From: UBA8516 sp035457865
GTDB lineage: Archaea; Thermoproteota; Nitrososphaeria; Nitrososphaerales; Nitrosopumilaceae
Assembly: GCA_035457865.1 (NCBI GenBank)
Contig: DATIAR010000059.1
Location: 1-64,000, forward strand
Reading direction: 5' to 3'
Length of the DNA stretch: 64,000 nucleotides
The stretch's first letter is position 1. Every line of letters begins with the position of its first letter. The notes under the pieces were generated by a model. That model saw nothing but the letters and a program-made list of their open reading frames with translations. It searched no databases and was not told where the DNA came from. Of the stretch, positions 8,961-17,310 are shown piece by piece. The translations under genes were made by a program, and so were the position numbers.

Positions 8961-9461
8961 ATGAGCCGTCATGTATTGGATGAACAAGAAACAAGGAAGC
9001 TTCCTCCAAAAGAGCGTCTAGAAAAATGTAAGTCAATATTGAAAAACTCAAACGACGAATCATTACGTTGGGATGCGGTATGGCTTGCTGGTGAGATTGC
9101 AGAGGTTTCAGATCCAAATGATCCAATATTTAACGAAGTTGCAGACCTGATGGTTTGGGTATTGGAAAATGATGATAATGGGGTAGTAAAACATGAAGCA
9201 GCATTTCAGATTGCCGCAAGGAACATGAGGAAAAAAATACCGGATCTGGTTAATTCAGTCTTGAATGATAAGAGTGGGCTTGTAAAGCACGAAGCACTTG
9301 AAGCACTGGGATTGATGCGAGCATTTGAAGTAGAAGAAATGATAGCCAAAGAAGTATCGAATGAAAACCCGGATGTGAGTCAGACAGCAGCTTTTGTGTT
9401 AAAACGCCTTGCTAGGCTTAAAGGCATAAAAACAGAGTACAAAGCTTACGACATACTATAA
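8961..9461 (+). CDS. HEAT-repeat protein
   Basis: The 166-residue protein is built from helical repeats of about 30 residues: LRWDAVWLAGEIAE, VVKHEAAFQIAARN, LVKHEALEALGLMR and VSQTAAFVLKRLAR. These match HEAT/PBS-lyase-like repeats, which usually form protein-binding scaffolds. There is no enzymatic domain. It sits between the two multi-TM paralogues on the same strand, 83 bp ahead of paralogue B, so it may be an adaptor for them; that link is inference from position. Confidence 0.75.
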   Translation: MSRHVLDEQETRKLPPKERLEKCKSILKNSNDESLRWDAVWLAGEIAEVSDPNDPIFNEVADLMVWVLENDDNGVVKHEAAFQIAARNMRKKIPDLVNSVLNDKSGLVKHEALEALGLMRAFEVEEMIAKEVSNENPDVSQTAAFVLKRLARLKGIKTEYKAYDIL

Positions 9462-9544
9462 AATAACGGTAAAATTAATAGAAAAATAGATCAGTCTGTC
9501 ATATTTTGTAGTTACAAGTCTTTTCATATTTCGACATAATTCTT

Positions 9545-10321
9545 ATGACTATGGAACCAGAGAAGGTACCAGAACGATTAACTACATCGATAAACTACAA
9601 GGTCCTCTTGTTAATTTTTGGATTTATTATAGGCCTCCAAATATCTCTTTCATCTATTTCAGAAGAAAACGCTGATCTGTTAATTACCTCAATTTCAGTG
9701 ATTAACCCACTAGTTGCTTCTGCTGCTGGATTTTATGTTGCAAAAAAATATCATGATTCCAACGTTTTTGGTAAATCATACTTTGCTTTAGCCATGGGAC
9801 TGTTATGCTTTGGTCTAGGAGAGCTGACCTATGTATATTATTTTTTCATTAACGAAGATCCATACCCTTCAATTGCAGATGTCTTCTTTTTTGGTTTTTA
9901 TCCCTTGGCATTTTATCATATTGCTAAAAATGTTAGGTTTTTCAAGGCAAAAATTGACATTCCAACAAAAATTCTAGTGGTAATACTACCCATTTCAATA
10001 ACTGGACTGTATTCTTATCTTTCTTTACAGCAGATTGGTGAAGCAAACTTTGATTACTATTATGGCCTAGTCTTTATCTCAGCTTCATCAATAGTACTTG
10101 CAGCTGCAATTCTAGGCGCAAGAACTTTCCGTCAGGGGCTTCTTGGAGTTGCATGGCTTGTACTAGTCATCGGAATTTTGCTTACCACAGTGGGTGATGT
10201 ATGGTATTATTATTTGGAAACTTTTGAACAATATACCCTGATTCATCCAGTTAACTTGTTTTGGTATGCAAGTTACTGGGTTATCACATATGCATTGTAC
10301 AAACATCAAAACATAATTTGA
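9545..10321 (+). CDS. Multi-TM sensor-like membrane protein (paralogue B)
   Basis: The 258-residue protein has about seven or eight hydrophobic helices and is a paralogue of the product encoded at 6410-7216. The clearest match is EDPYPSIADVFFFGFYPLAF (about residues 107-126), at the same place in the topology as the related motif of paralogue A. Other shared features are an acidic residue within a helix (GELTYVYYFF against AEQIWLVYEL) and an aspartate in a late helix (TVGDVWYYY against VIADVGFLML). No soluble output domain is attached. It follows the HEAT-repeat gene. Confidence 0.65.
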   Translation: MTMEPEKVPERLTTSINYKVLLLIFGFIIGLQISLSSISEENADLLITSISVINPLVASAAGFYVAKKYHDSNVFGKSYFALAMGLLCFGLGELTYVYYFFINEDPYPSIADVFFFGFYPLAFYHIAKNVRFFKAKIDIPTKILVVILPISITGLYSYLSLQQIGEANFDYYYGLVFISASSIVLAAAILGARTFRQGLLGVAWLVLVIGILLTTVGDVWYYYLETFEQYTLIHPVNLFWYASYWVITYALYKHQNII

Positions 10322-10402
10322 TAATTGTTTTTATCAAATAGATCCTGTCGTTATCTGTCTGTTCTTTTGTGGTACTGACTCGCTTTTATAGTTCATAAAA
10401 CG

Positions 10403-10795
10403 GTGAGCCATAATGGCTTGGAAAAAACTTTACTCATACACTTATCACCTGTAATCATTACAGCTATATCCTTTTGTGTTACTGGAATAGGAATGGTTGG
10501 TTATCTGTATTATTCAGATTTTGTAGTGCAGGACGCTGAAGTGGATGGAAACATAGCCACAAAATTTGCTCCTCAGAAAGATGTAACAGTATATGAGGTA
10601 ACAAACAAGGATATCTCCCCTAATGTTATGATTCTTCCATCACAAGTATCGATAATTGATGATTACAATGATAAGAAAAACAGTATTCTCTCATTAGATG
10701 ATCTTTTTCGTGCACTGTGGATTCCATTGCTCATTATTGGCAGTTACCTTCTGATTCACAGTGAAAAAGGTATTATATCAAAGGTAGAAGTTTAG
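10403..10795 (+). CDS. Membrane-anchored hypothetical protein, two TM helices
   Basis: The 130-residue product has one hydrophobic helix near residues 15-36 and another near residues 106-122. Between them lies a loop of about 70 residues (DVTVYEVTNKDISPNVMILPSQ), probably outside the cell. I do not recognise the family. The listed GTG start lies only about 16 nt after a TATA-like TTTTATAG at 10384-10391, so a slightly later start is possible. It follows multi-TM paralogue B by 81 bp and is followed at once by a Cys-rich microprotein gene. Confidence 0.5.
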   Translation: MSHNGLEKTLLIHLSPVIITAISFCVTGIGMVGYLYYSDFVVQDAEVDGNIATKFAPQKDVTVYEVTNKDISPNVMILPSQVSIIDDYNDKKNSILSLDDLFRALWIPLLIIGSYLLIHSEKGIISKVEV

Positions 10796-10909
10796 ATGTT
10801 CATTGCAATGGAATGTAAAGAGCGCGAACATAGTGAATGTATGACAATACCATGTGATTGTCCATGTCACAAAATGAAACCGTTTTACGAAGAAAAAATT
10901 TTAAATTAA
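10796..10909 (+). CDS. Cys/His-rich microprotein, 37 aa
   Basis: ATG at 10796 follows the TAG of the upstream gene with no gap, and the frame runs to TAA at 10907. The peptide contains CKEREHSECMTIPCDCPCH: five cysteines (7, 15, 20, 22, 24) and two histidines (12, 25) in under 20 residues, suggesting one zinc or metal site. Dense Cys/His spacing in an AT-rich frame is unlikely by chance. It is too short for most gene callers. Function unknown. Confidence 0.55.
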   Translation: MFIAMECKEREHSECMTIPCDCPCHKMKPFYEEKILN

Positions 10910-11007
10910 AACTAATTTCCATGTGACTTTAATACACAATATACCATACTGTATCTTCAATTTATGACACACTAGTCCATATTATCAGGGCTATGAGATA
11001 ACATGTC

Positions 11008-11622
11008 ATGATGGTAGGAGTAGATAATCTGATTGCCAGATCACTGCATAGTGTTATACAAGTTAACCTTAGTGAGCAAACTATAAAAAAACTAGATAAT
11101 AGATTAGTTGAAAAATATGGCATAACACTAAGCCAGGCTGTTGAAGACTTTCAAAAACTAGATGATATTTTAAGAGAGTTTTTTGGAGAAGGAGCAGTTG
11201 GCCTAGAAAGAAAGATCTTTGAAAGCATTTGTACAGTGTCAAAGGTAAAGAACAAGGACGAGGAATGGATGACTATACGAGATTCAAACATAGCTAAGAC
11301 TGTTCTTGAAGCATTTGGAGACGAAGATAAAAAGAAGATTATGAGTGTGTTGATGAATGAACCACACATCGTTTCTGAGGTTCTAAGTATATGCAACTTG
11401 CCACAAACTTCTGGTTATAGAAAAATTAACAGTATGATATCTGATGGATTATTGACAGTAGAAGGTTATATTACAACAAGTGATGGAAAAAAGGTAAACA
11501 AATACACCTCCATATTTGAAAATATAAAAATCGATATAGTCAAAAATAATGTTACTGTGAAAGTTAAGCTGAAAAACGACTCTGTAAAAAACAGCATATT
11601 GATTCCATTAATAAGAAACTAA
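11008..11622 (+). CDS. Winged-helix transcriptional regulator
   Basis: The 204-residue protein has a central helix-turn-helix region: DEDKKKIMSVLMNEPHIVSEVLSICNLPQTSGYRKINSMISDGLLTVEGYI (about residues 105-155), which fits an ArsR/TrmB-like winged helix (start helix, recognition helix, wing). The N-terminal 90 residues are helical and may dimerise or sense a signal. The C-terminal tail is beta-rich. It closes the run of plus-strand genes that begins with the HEAT-repeat gene, so it may control that locus; this is inference. Confidence 0.6.
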   Translation: MMVGVDNLIARSLHSVIQVNLSEQTIKKLDNRLVEKYGITLSQAVEDFQKLDDILREFFGEGAVGLERKIFESICTVSKVKNKDEEWMTIRDSNIAKTVLEAFGDEDKKKIMSVLMNEPHIVSEVLSICNLPQTSGYRKINSMISDGLLTVEGYITTSDGKKVNKYTSIFENIKIDIVKNNVTVKVKLKNDSVKNSILIPLIRN

Positions 11623-11760
11623 GGCTTTTTGATACTCTTCTGACATATGACAAATAGGACCAAATGAGAAATCATTTTTCTATTAGCTAATAATCGTTCG
11701 ATCTAGAACCTTATATCCTATCTGTCTGTTGTGATTCCTGTTTTGGCAACAAGTGTGAGG

Positions 11761-12726
11761 ATGACAACTAGAGGAATTGTAGTAAAACAAAATGGAATTC
11801 AAGTTCATCTTGATCCAAAGCGTGCCGTAAGTAAAGGTGTATCATTTGTTTCTCATGCTCATAGGGATCACTTGCATAACCAAAATGGGGGCCTTCTTTT
11901 GACTAGCAAACTGACAAGCGAGATAGCTAAGATTCGTGGATATTCTATAGATAATTTTGTTGAAGAATTTGAGAATTTTTTAATGATTGACTCAGGTCAC
12001 ATCTTGGGTGCACGCGGGCTTTTGTTTGGTGACGAGGTATTTTATACAGGAGACATTTGTACACGCGATAGAGGATTTCTGAAGGGAGCTAAAATACCAA
12101 AATGTAAGACCCTCATCACAGAATGTACATTTGGCAGACCAGAGTTTATTTTTCCAAGAATAGAGGAGACAATAAAAAAAGTAAATGGTATAATATCTGA
12201 GATGTATTCAAAAGGCATACCAGTAATTTTGCATGGATATCAACTTGGTAAAGCACAAACACTTTCTTACCTGTTTGGTCACTGGGAGCCGCTATACTAT
12301 CATGATTCCGTTAAACAAATAAACGATCTACATAGAATTTTTGACATTGATCTAAAAGATGTAATAGGACACACAGAAGCGGAAAAAAATGGATTGCTTG
12401 ACAAAAAACCATGGGTTATGATTGCTCCAAGTATGGGTGGTAAAAGTCACTTTGTAAATTATATGAAATCAAAATATGGTGCAATAACAATAGGATTTAG
12501 TGGTTGGGCTCAATCTAATCAATACTCATTTGCACGACAACATGATTATTCCATTGTGCTTAGTGATCATTGTGACTATGATGATCTTATTGATCTTGTG
12601 AAAAAAGCAAATCCAGAAAAAATTTACACTGTGCATGGTTTCGTAGAAGAGTTTGCAAACGATCTTGTTAAAATAGGATTTGATGCACAGCCATTGCGTG
12701 AGGCATCACTTGACGATTATTTCTAA
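11761..12726 (+). CDS. Beta-CASP metallo-beta-lactamase-fold nuclease-like protein
   Basis: The protein resembles the exonuclease-like beta-CASP group (COG1236, kin to mRNA 3'-end processing factors and SNM1 nucleases). It has the motif HAHRDH, the histidine in DSGHILGARGLLF, the aspartate in VFYTGDICTRDRGF, and late histidines in LSDHCDYDDL and YTVHGFVEEF. An in-frame GTG at 11731 exists, but a TATA box (TTATAT, 11711-11716) would place the transcript start near 11740, so ATG 11761 is preferred (321 aa). RNA or DNA processing is likely; the substrate is not known. It converges on uvrC, 12 bp away. Confidence 0.8.
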   Translation: MTTRGIVVKQNGIQVHLDPKRAVSKGVSFVSHAHRDHLHNQNGGLLLTSKLTSEIAKIRGYSIDNFVEEFENFLMIDSGHILGARGLLFGDEVFYTGDICTRDRGFLKGAKIPKCKTLITECTFGRPEFIFPRIEETIKKVNGIISEMYSKGIPVILHGYQLGKAQTLSYLFGHWEPLYYHDSVKQINDLHRIFDIDLKDVIGHTEAEKNGLLDKKPWVMIAPSMGGKSHFVNYMKSKYGAITIGFSGWAQSNQYSFARQHDYSIVLSDHCDYDDLIDLVKKANPEKIYTVHGFVEEFANDLVKIGFDAQPLREASLDDYF

Positions 12727-12738
12727 ATTACATCAACT

Positions 12739-14346
12739 TTAGATCCTACGTAATGATCTGTTATATGATATTCCAAATCTGTGTGATTCATCTCTTGCAT
12801 ACTGCAAAATTTTCAATGCGCTATCATCTTTTGGAATTATGATTGGTTCTTTTATTTTTGGCAAGAAAATTTCTTCATTTTCTTTAGCAAGTGAGATACA
12901 TGATGCTTTTACCCCTATGCTTTTTAATGCGTTTAAAGCCGCATTTAGATGTCCTTTTCCACCATCTATGAGGATGAGATTGGGCATCTCTGCTTTTTCT
13001 ATTCTTGTCTTTAGATAGCGTCGCTTAATCACTTCATGAATCATCGCATAATCATTTCTTCCCTTGACAGTTTTAATCCTAAATTTTCTATATCCTGATT
13101 TAGACGGCCTTCCATCAACAAATCGTGACATAGCGCCAACAGCATAAGATTCTCCGTGATTTGAAATGTCAAAACACTCTATAATGTTTGGAATGTCTGG
13201 AAGATCTAGTTTCTCTTGCAGCTCGACAAGTGCTGGTTCAGTACCTTTTGAATGATACATCGCAATATTTCGCATAATGAGATCTACCATCTCTTTCCTT
13301 TTGCCGCTTACAGGAACAATGATGTTAACTTTGAAACCAGCTGCGCTAGAAAATATGTCTTCTAGAACGTCTTTTTTGTCAGGAATCTTATTTGTTACAA
13401 TGAATCTTGGAATGGGATTTGTACTATAATATTGCGATAGAAAATTTGAAAACGAATTATCGCCAACAAGGTCAAACGAAAACCTATTTCTGTCTCTAAT
13501 TATCCCATTTACCTGTCTTAAACTCATGAGAAGAGCTGTTTGTCCTTTTATTTTTATTCCAAAATATTCTTCATCGTAATTTCTTGCTACTTCCATTTTC
13601 TGTTTTACTTGCAGATTTTGCAATCTTTGTAGCGTATCATGAATTTCTTTTGCTTTTTCATATTGTTGTGCAGCAGATGCATCTTTCATTTCATTTTCAA
13701 GTTGGTTTTGGAAATCTGTAAGTTTTTTCCTGTCTTTAAGAACTGACTCAAGTTCTTCAACATGCTTTCCGTACTTTTGCCGCGCATTAACAAATTGGCA
13801 TGGAGCTTCACAGTTTCCTAAATGATATTCTAAACATGCCTCTTTTGGAAGTTTTTTACAAATTCTTATTTTGAATGTCTTACGCAATAGCCCTATAGAA
13901 AGCATCTTTGAGCTTCCATGAGTAAATGGACCGTATATCCTGCCGCTGCCAATAAATTCACCTGTTCTAGTTCGTCTTGCTACGTTAAGGCGAGGGTATT
14001 CTTCATTTGTTATTCTTAAGTAGGTGTATCTTTGTTGATCCTTAAGTTCGATATTAAAAACCGGTCTATATCTTTTGATCATGTTTGCTTCTAGCAAAAA
14101 TGCCTCGCTTTCATTATCTGTCAAAATGAATTCTATATCGTGAATTTTTTCAACAAGCTTTTGTGTTTTATAGTTCTGGTTTTTGGTAAAATATGATCTT
14201 ACACGATTTCTAAGATTTTTTGCTTTTCCGATATAGATGATTTTATTGTTGTCGTCTTTCATCATATAAATTCCTGAATGCGTTGGAATTGTTATTTTTG
14301 AAAGATCAAACTTACTTGGTTCATTTAGATGTGATTTTGTAATCAT
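12739..14346 (-). CDS. uvrC: UvrABC excinuclease subunit C, lacking the C-terminal HhH domain
   Basis: UvrC makes the two cuts beside a DNA lesion. The 535-residue protein has an N-terminal GIY-YIG nuclease (HSGIYMMKDDNNKIIYIGKAKNLRNRVRSYF region, residues 23-53), a UVR helix near residue 210-240 (AAQQYEKAKEIHDTLQRL), and the C-terminal RNase H-like nuclease (ECFDISNHGESYAVGAMSRF; LILIDGGKGHLNAAL). It ends with DESHRFGISYNRSLRRI, where bacterial UvrC continues into a helix-hairpin-helix pair of about 60 residues; that domain is absent and the stop is clean. It lies on the same strand as uvrB and uvrA. Confidence 0.93.
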   Translation of the reverse strand: MITKSHLNEPSKFDLSKITIPTHSGIYMMKDDNNKIIYIGKAKNLRNRVRSYFTKNQNYKTQKLVEKIHDIEFILTDNESEAFLLEANMIKRYRPVFNIELKDQQRYTYLRITNEEYPRLNVARRTRTGEFIGSGRIYGPFTHGSSKMLSIGLLRKTFKIRICKKLPKEACLEYHLGNCEAPCQFVNARQKYGKHVEELESVLKDRKKLTDFQNQLENEMKDASAAQQYEKAKEIHDTLQRLQNLQVKQKMEVARNYDEEYFGIKIKGQTALLMSLRQVNGIIRDRNRFSFDLVGDNSFSNFLSQYYSTNPIPRFIVTNKIPDKKDVLEDIFSSAAGFKVNIIVPVSGKRKEMVDLIMRNIAMYHSKGTEPALVELQEKLDLPDIPNIIECFDISNHGESYAVGAMSRFVDGRPSKSGYRKFRIKTVKGRNDYAMIHEVIKRRYLKTRIEKAEMPNLILIDGGKGHLNAALNALKSIGVKASCISLAKENEEIFLPKIKEPIIIPKDDSALKILQYARDESHRFGISYNRSLRRI

Positions 14347-14463
14347 GATTTTTTATGACCACGATGCCAAAATAAGTGTTATAAAAAATCTAATTACTCA
14401 AAAGAAGTGGTGCTTGGTATTTTTACCAACTCATATCAAATATTTGTTTTTAGGTTCGAAGAT

Positions 14464-17310
14464 TTAGTTCTTAAGAACAGTTGAATGTGGTATGACAGAA
14501 AGGTTTAGGATTTTTTTGAGATACTGGCCAGTATGGCTCTTTAGTTCTTGAGATACTTGTTCAGGTGTGCCGCAAGCAATTATCTGTCCCCCCTTATCTC
14601 CACCCTCGGGTCCCAAATCTATTATCCAATCAGAGTTTTTTATTACATCCATGTTGTGCTCTATTATGATTACTGTATTTCCAAGATTGACCAACCTGTT
14701 CAAAACATCCAGTAATTTTTGAACATCTGCAAAATGTAATCCTGTTGTGGGTTCATCTAAAATATACATTGTTTTTCCTGTATCTCTTTTTGAAAGCTCA
14801 GCCGCAAGTTTTACTCTTTGAGCTTCTCCGCCTGACAAAGTAGTTGCAGCTTGTCCAAGTTTGATATATCCTAAACCTACATCTGCAATTGTTTGTAGTT
14901 TTCTTTGAATTGCAGGTATTTTTGCAAAGAACTCAAGTGCTTCATCTACAGTCATAGAAAGAACATCAGAGATGTTTTTTCCTTTGTAAAGAACTGAGAG
15001 TGTTTCTGAATTGTAACGCTTGCCTTTACATTCGTCACACATCACGTACACATCCGACAAAAACTGCATCTCTATCTTTTTTACGCCGTCTCCCTCGCAT
15101 GCAAAACACCTCCCATCTGCTACATTAAAGGAGAATTGACCGGGTGTGTAACCTCGTTCTTTTGATATTTCGGTATTTGCATAAAGTTCACGAATTGGAG
15201 TAAATGCACCAATGTATGTTGCAGGATTTGATCTAGGGGTTCTACCAATCGGCGATTGATCTATGCCAATTATTTTATCAATCATATCTTTTCCAATTAT
15301 TGTCTTATGTCTTCCTGGTCTTTCAGTTGAACCGTAGAAGTGCGCAGCAAGTGCATTGTATAAAATATCATTTACAAGCGTAGATTTTCCAGACCCTGAT
15401 ACTCCTGTAATTGTAATCATCAATCCTAAGGGAAACTCTACATCAATGTGTTTTAGATTATTCTCTGATGCATCCTTTACAATCAATTTTCCTTTTTGTC
15501 GACGTGTTTTTTTTTCAAGTCTTATTGCATCATGATTTTTTAGATATTTTCCAGTAATTGATTTTTGATCATTTAAAATATCATTTATCTTTCCTTCAAA
15601 AACCACACTTCCTCCATGAATTCCTGCGCCTGGTCCAAGGTCTATTATCCAATCAGAGTTTTTTATGACTTCTTCATCATGCTCCACTACAAGTATGGTA
15701 TTTCCAAGATCACGCAATTTGGTTAGTGTTTTTATAAGTTTAGCATTGTCTCTTTGATGTAAACCAATTGTAGGCTCATCAAGAACGTATAACACGCCAG
15801 TAAGATTGGAGCCTATTTGTGTTGCAAGTCTAATTCTTTGTGATTCTCCTCCTGACAGTGTTGCACTAACTCTATTTAGTGTAAGATAACTCAAACCTAC
15901 ATTTTTTAAAAATTCTAATCTAGAGATGATTTCTTTAAGAACTGATTTTGCAATATATCTTTCAGTTTCTGTTAATTTTAGATTTTGGAAAAAGTCATAA
16001 CATGCATCAATTGAAAGATCACATACGTCCATTATTGACATGGAATTAATTTTGACAGCTAACGCTTCGTCTTTAAGCTTTTTTCCTTTACATAAACCAC
16101 ATGGTGTTTCGCGCATAAATTTACTAATTTCCTCTCTCTTAGATTCAGAATCTGTTTCGACAAAATTTCGGTGAAGACTAGGTATTACTCCACTGAAAGT
16201 ATTGGCATACTGCCACTTTGAATCAGTTGTTTGCGATTCGTAGGAAAACTGTACCACTTCATCAGTACCATACAAAATTATCTGTAACTGTCTTGGAGTC
16301 ATCTCTTTTATTGGAGTCATGAGATTAAAACCAAATTTCTTACCAACATCCCTTAGTGTTTGTCTTCTAAAAGAAGAAAATCTACCTGACCATGGAACAA
16401 TCGCCCCATCAAGTATTGATTTTGATTTGTTGGGGATTAGCAAATCTGGATCAAACTCCATCTTGACACCAAGACCATGACACGACTTACATGCACCAAA
16501 AGGAGAATTGAATGAAAATGTCCTTGGCTCTAGTTCTCCTATTGAAATTCCACAATGAGGACATGCATTATTTTGTGAGAATATCTGGTCTTCATTTCCT
16601 GAAATCAACACAGTTCCTTTTGTTGCCTTCAGCGCATTTTGAACAGATTCAAATAGCCTACTTTTTTCTTCTTTTGACGCCTTTATTCTGTCTACGACTA
16701 TCTCTATGTTGTGCCATTTCTGTTTGTCAAGAATTGGCATCTTGCCATTTAATTCAACAATCTCCTTATCTACTCTAATTCTAGAATATCCTGATTTCTT
16801 TACTTGATCGAAAAGCTTCTCATACGTTCCTTTTTTTCTCCTTACCAAAGGAGCAAGTATCATTATGTTTTTGCCATCTAATTCCTTTAAGATCGACTCA
16901 CAAATTGATTCTGCTGACTGATTGGATATGCGTCTACCACATTTTGTACAGTGAGGAATTCCTATTCTGGCATAAAGAAGTCTTAGATAATCATAGATTT
17001 CTGTTATCGTTCCTACAGTAGACCGTGGATTTTTACTTGTAGTTTTTTGCTGTATTGAAATTGCTGGTGATAAACCATCAATTGAATCAAGGTCAGGTTT
17101 ATTCATCATTTCTAAAAATTGGCGCGCGTATGCAGACAATGATTCCACATATCTTCTTTGACCTTCAGCATAGATTGTGTCAAATGCAAGTGTTGACTTG
17201 CCAGACCCAGAAAGTCCAGTAATTACAACTAGTCTATTCTTTGGGATATCTAAGTTGATATTTTTTAAATTATGTTCTCTTGCACCGCGAATTATCAGTC
17301 TATCATTCAT
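14464..17310 (-). CDS. uvrA: UvrABC excinuclease subunit A
   Basis: UvrA is the DNA-damage sensor ATPase of nucleotide excision repair. The 948-residue protein has two ABC ATPase modules: Walker A GLSGSGKST and signature LSGGESQRIRLA in the first, Walker A GVSGSGKST and LSGGEAQRVKLA in the second. Zinc-finger cysteines are visible (CTKCGRRI; CPHCG with CKSCHGLG; CFACEGDG with CDECKGKRY). The opening LIIRGAREHNLKNINLDIPK is standard. Its ATG overlaps the uvrB stop by 4 bp, so uvrB-uvrA are translationally coupled. Confidence 0.98.
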   Translation of the reverse strand: MNDRLIIRGAREHNLKNINLDIPKNRLVVITGLSGSGKSTLAFDTIYAEGQRRYVESLSAYARQFLEMMNKPDLDSIDGLSPAISIQQKTTSKNPRSTVGTITEIYDYLRLLYARIGIPHCTKCGRRISNQSAESICESILKELDGKNIMILAPLVRRKKGTYEKLFDQVKKSGYSRIRVDKEIVELNGKMPILDKQKWHNIEIVVDRIKASKEEKSRLFESVQNALKATKGTVLISGNEDQIFSQNNACPHCGISIGELEPRTFSFNSPFGACKSCHGLGVKMEFDPDLLIPNKSKSILDGAIVPWSGRFSSFRRQTLRDVGKKFGFNLMTPIKEMTPRQLQIILYGTDEVVQFSYESQTTDSKWQYANTFSGVIPSLHRNFVETDSESKREEISKFMRETPCGLCKGKKLKDEALAVKINSMSIMDVCDLSIDACYDFFQNLKLTETERYIAKSVLKEIISRLEFLKNVGLSYLTLNRVSATLSGGESQRIRLATQIGSNLTGVLYVLDEPTIGLHQRDNAKLIKTLTKLRDLGNTILVVEHDEEVIKNSDWIIDLGPGAGIHGGSVVFEGKINDILNDQKSITGKYLKNHDAIRLEKKTRRQKGKLIVKDASENNLKHIDVEFPLGLMITITGVSGSGKSTLVNDILYNALAAHFYGSTERPGRHKTIIGKDMIDKIIGIDQSPIGRTPRSNPATYIGAFTPIRELYANTEISKERGYTPGQFSFNVADGRCFACEGDGVKKIEMQFLSDVYVMCDECKGKRYNSETLSVLYKGKNISDVLSMTVDEALEFFAKIPAIQRKLQTIADVGLGYIKLGQAATTLSGGEAQRVKLAAELSKRDTGKTMYILDEPTTGLHFADVQKLLDVLNRLVNLGNTVIIIEHNMDVIKNSDWIIDLGPEGGDKGGQIIACGTPEQVSQELKSHTGQYLKKILNLSVIPHSTVLKN

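Noticed and set aside
11731..11760. GTG start for the beta-CASP protein
   Set aside because: The TATA box at 11711-11716 would put the transcript start after this codon, so ATG 11761 is preferred.
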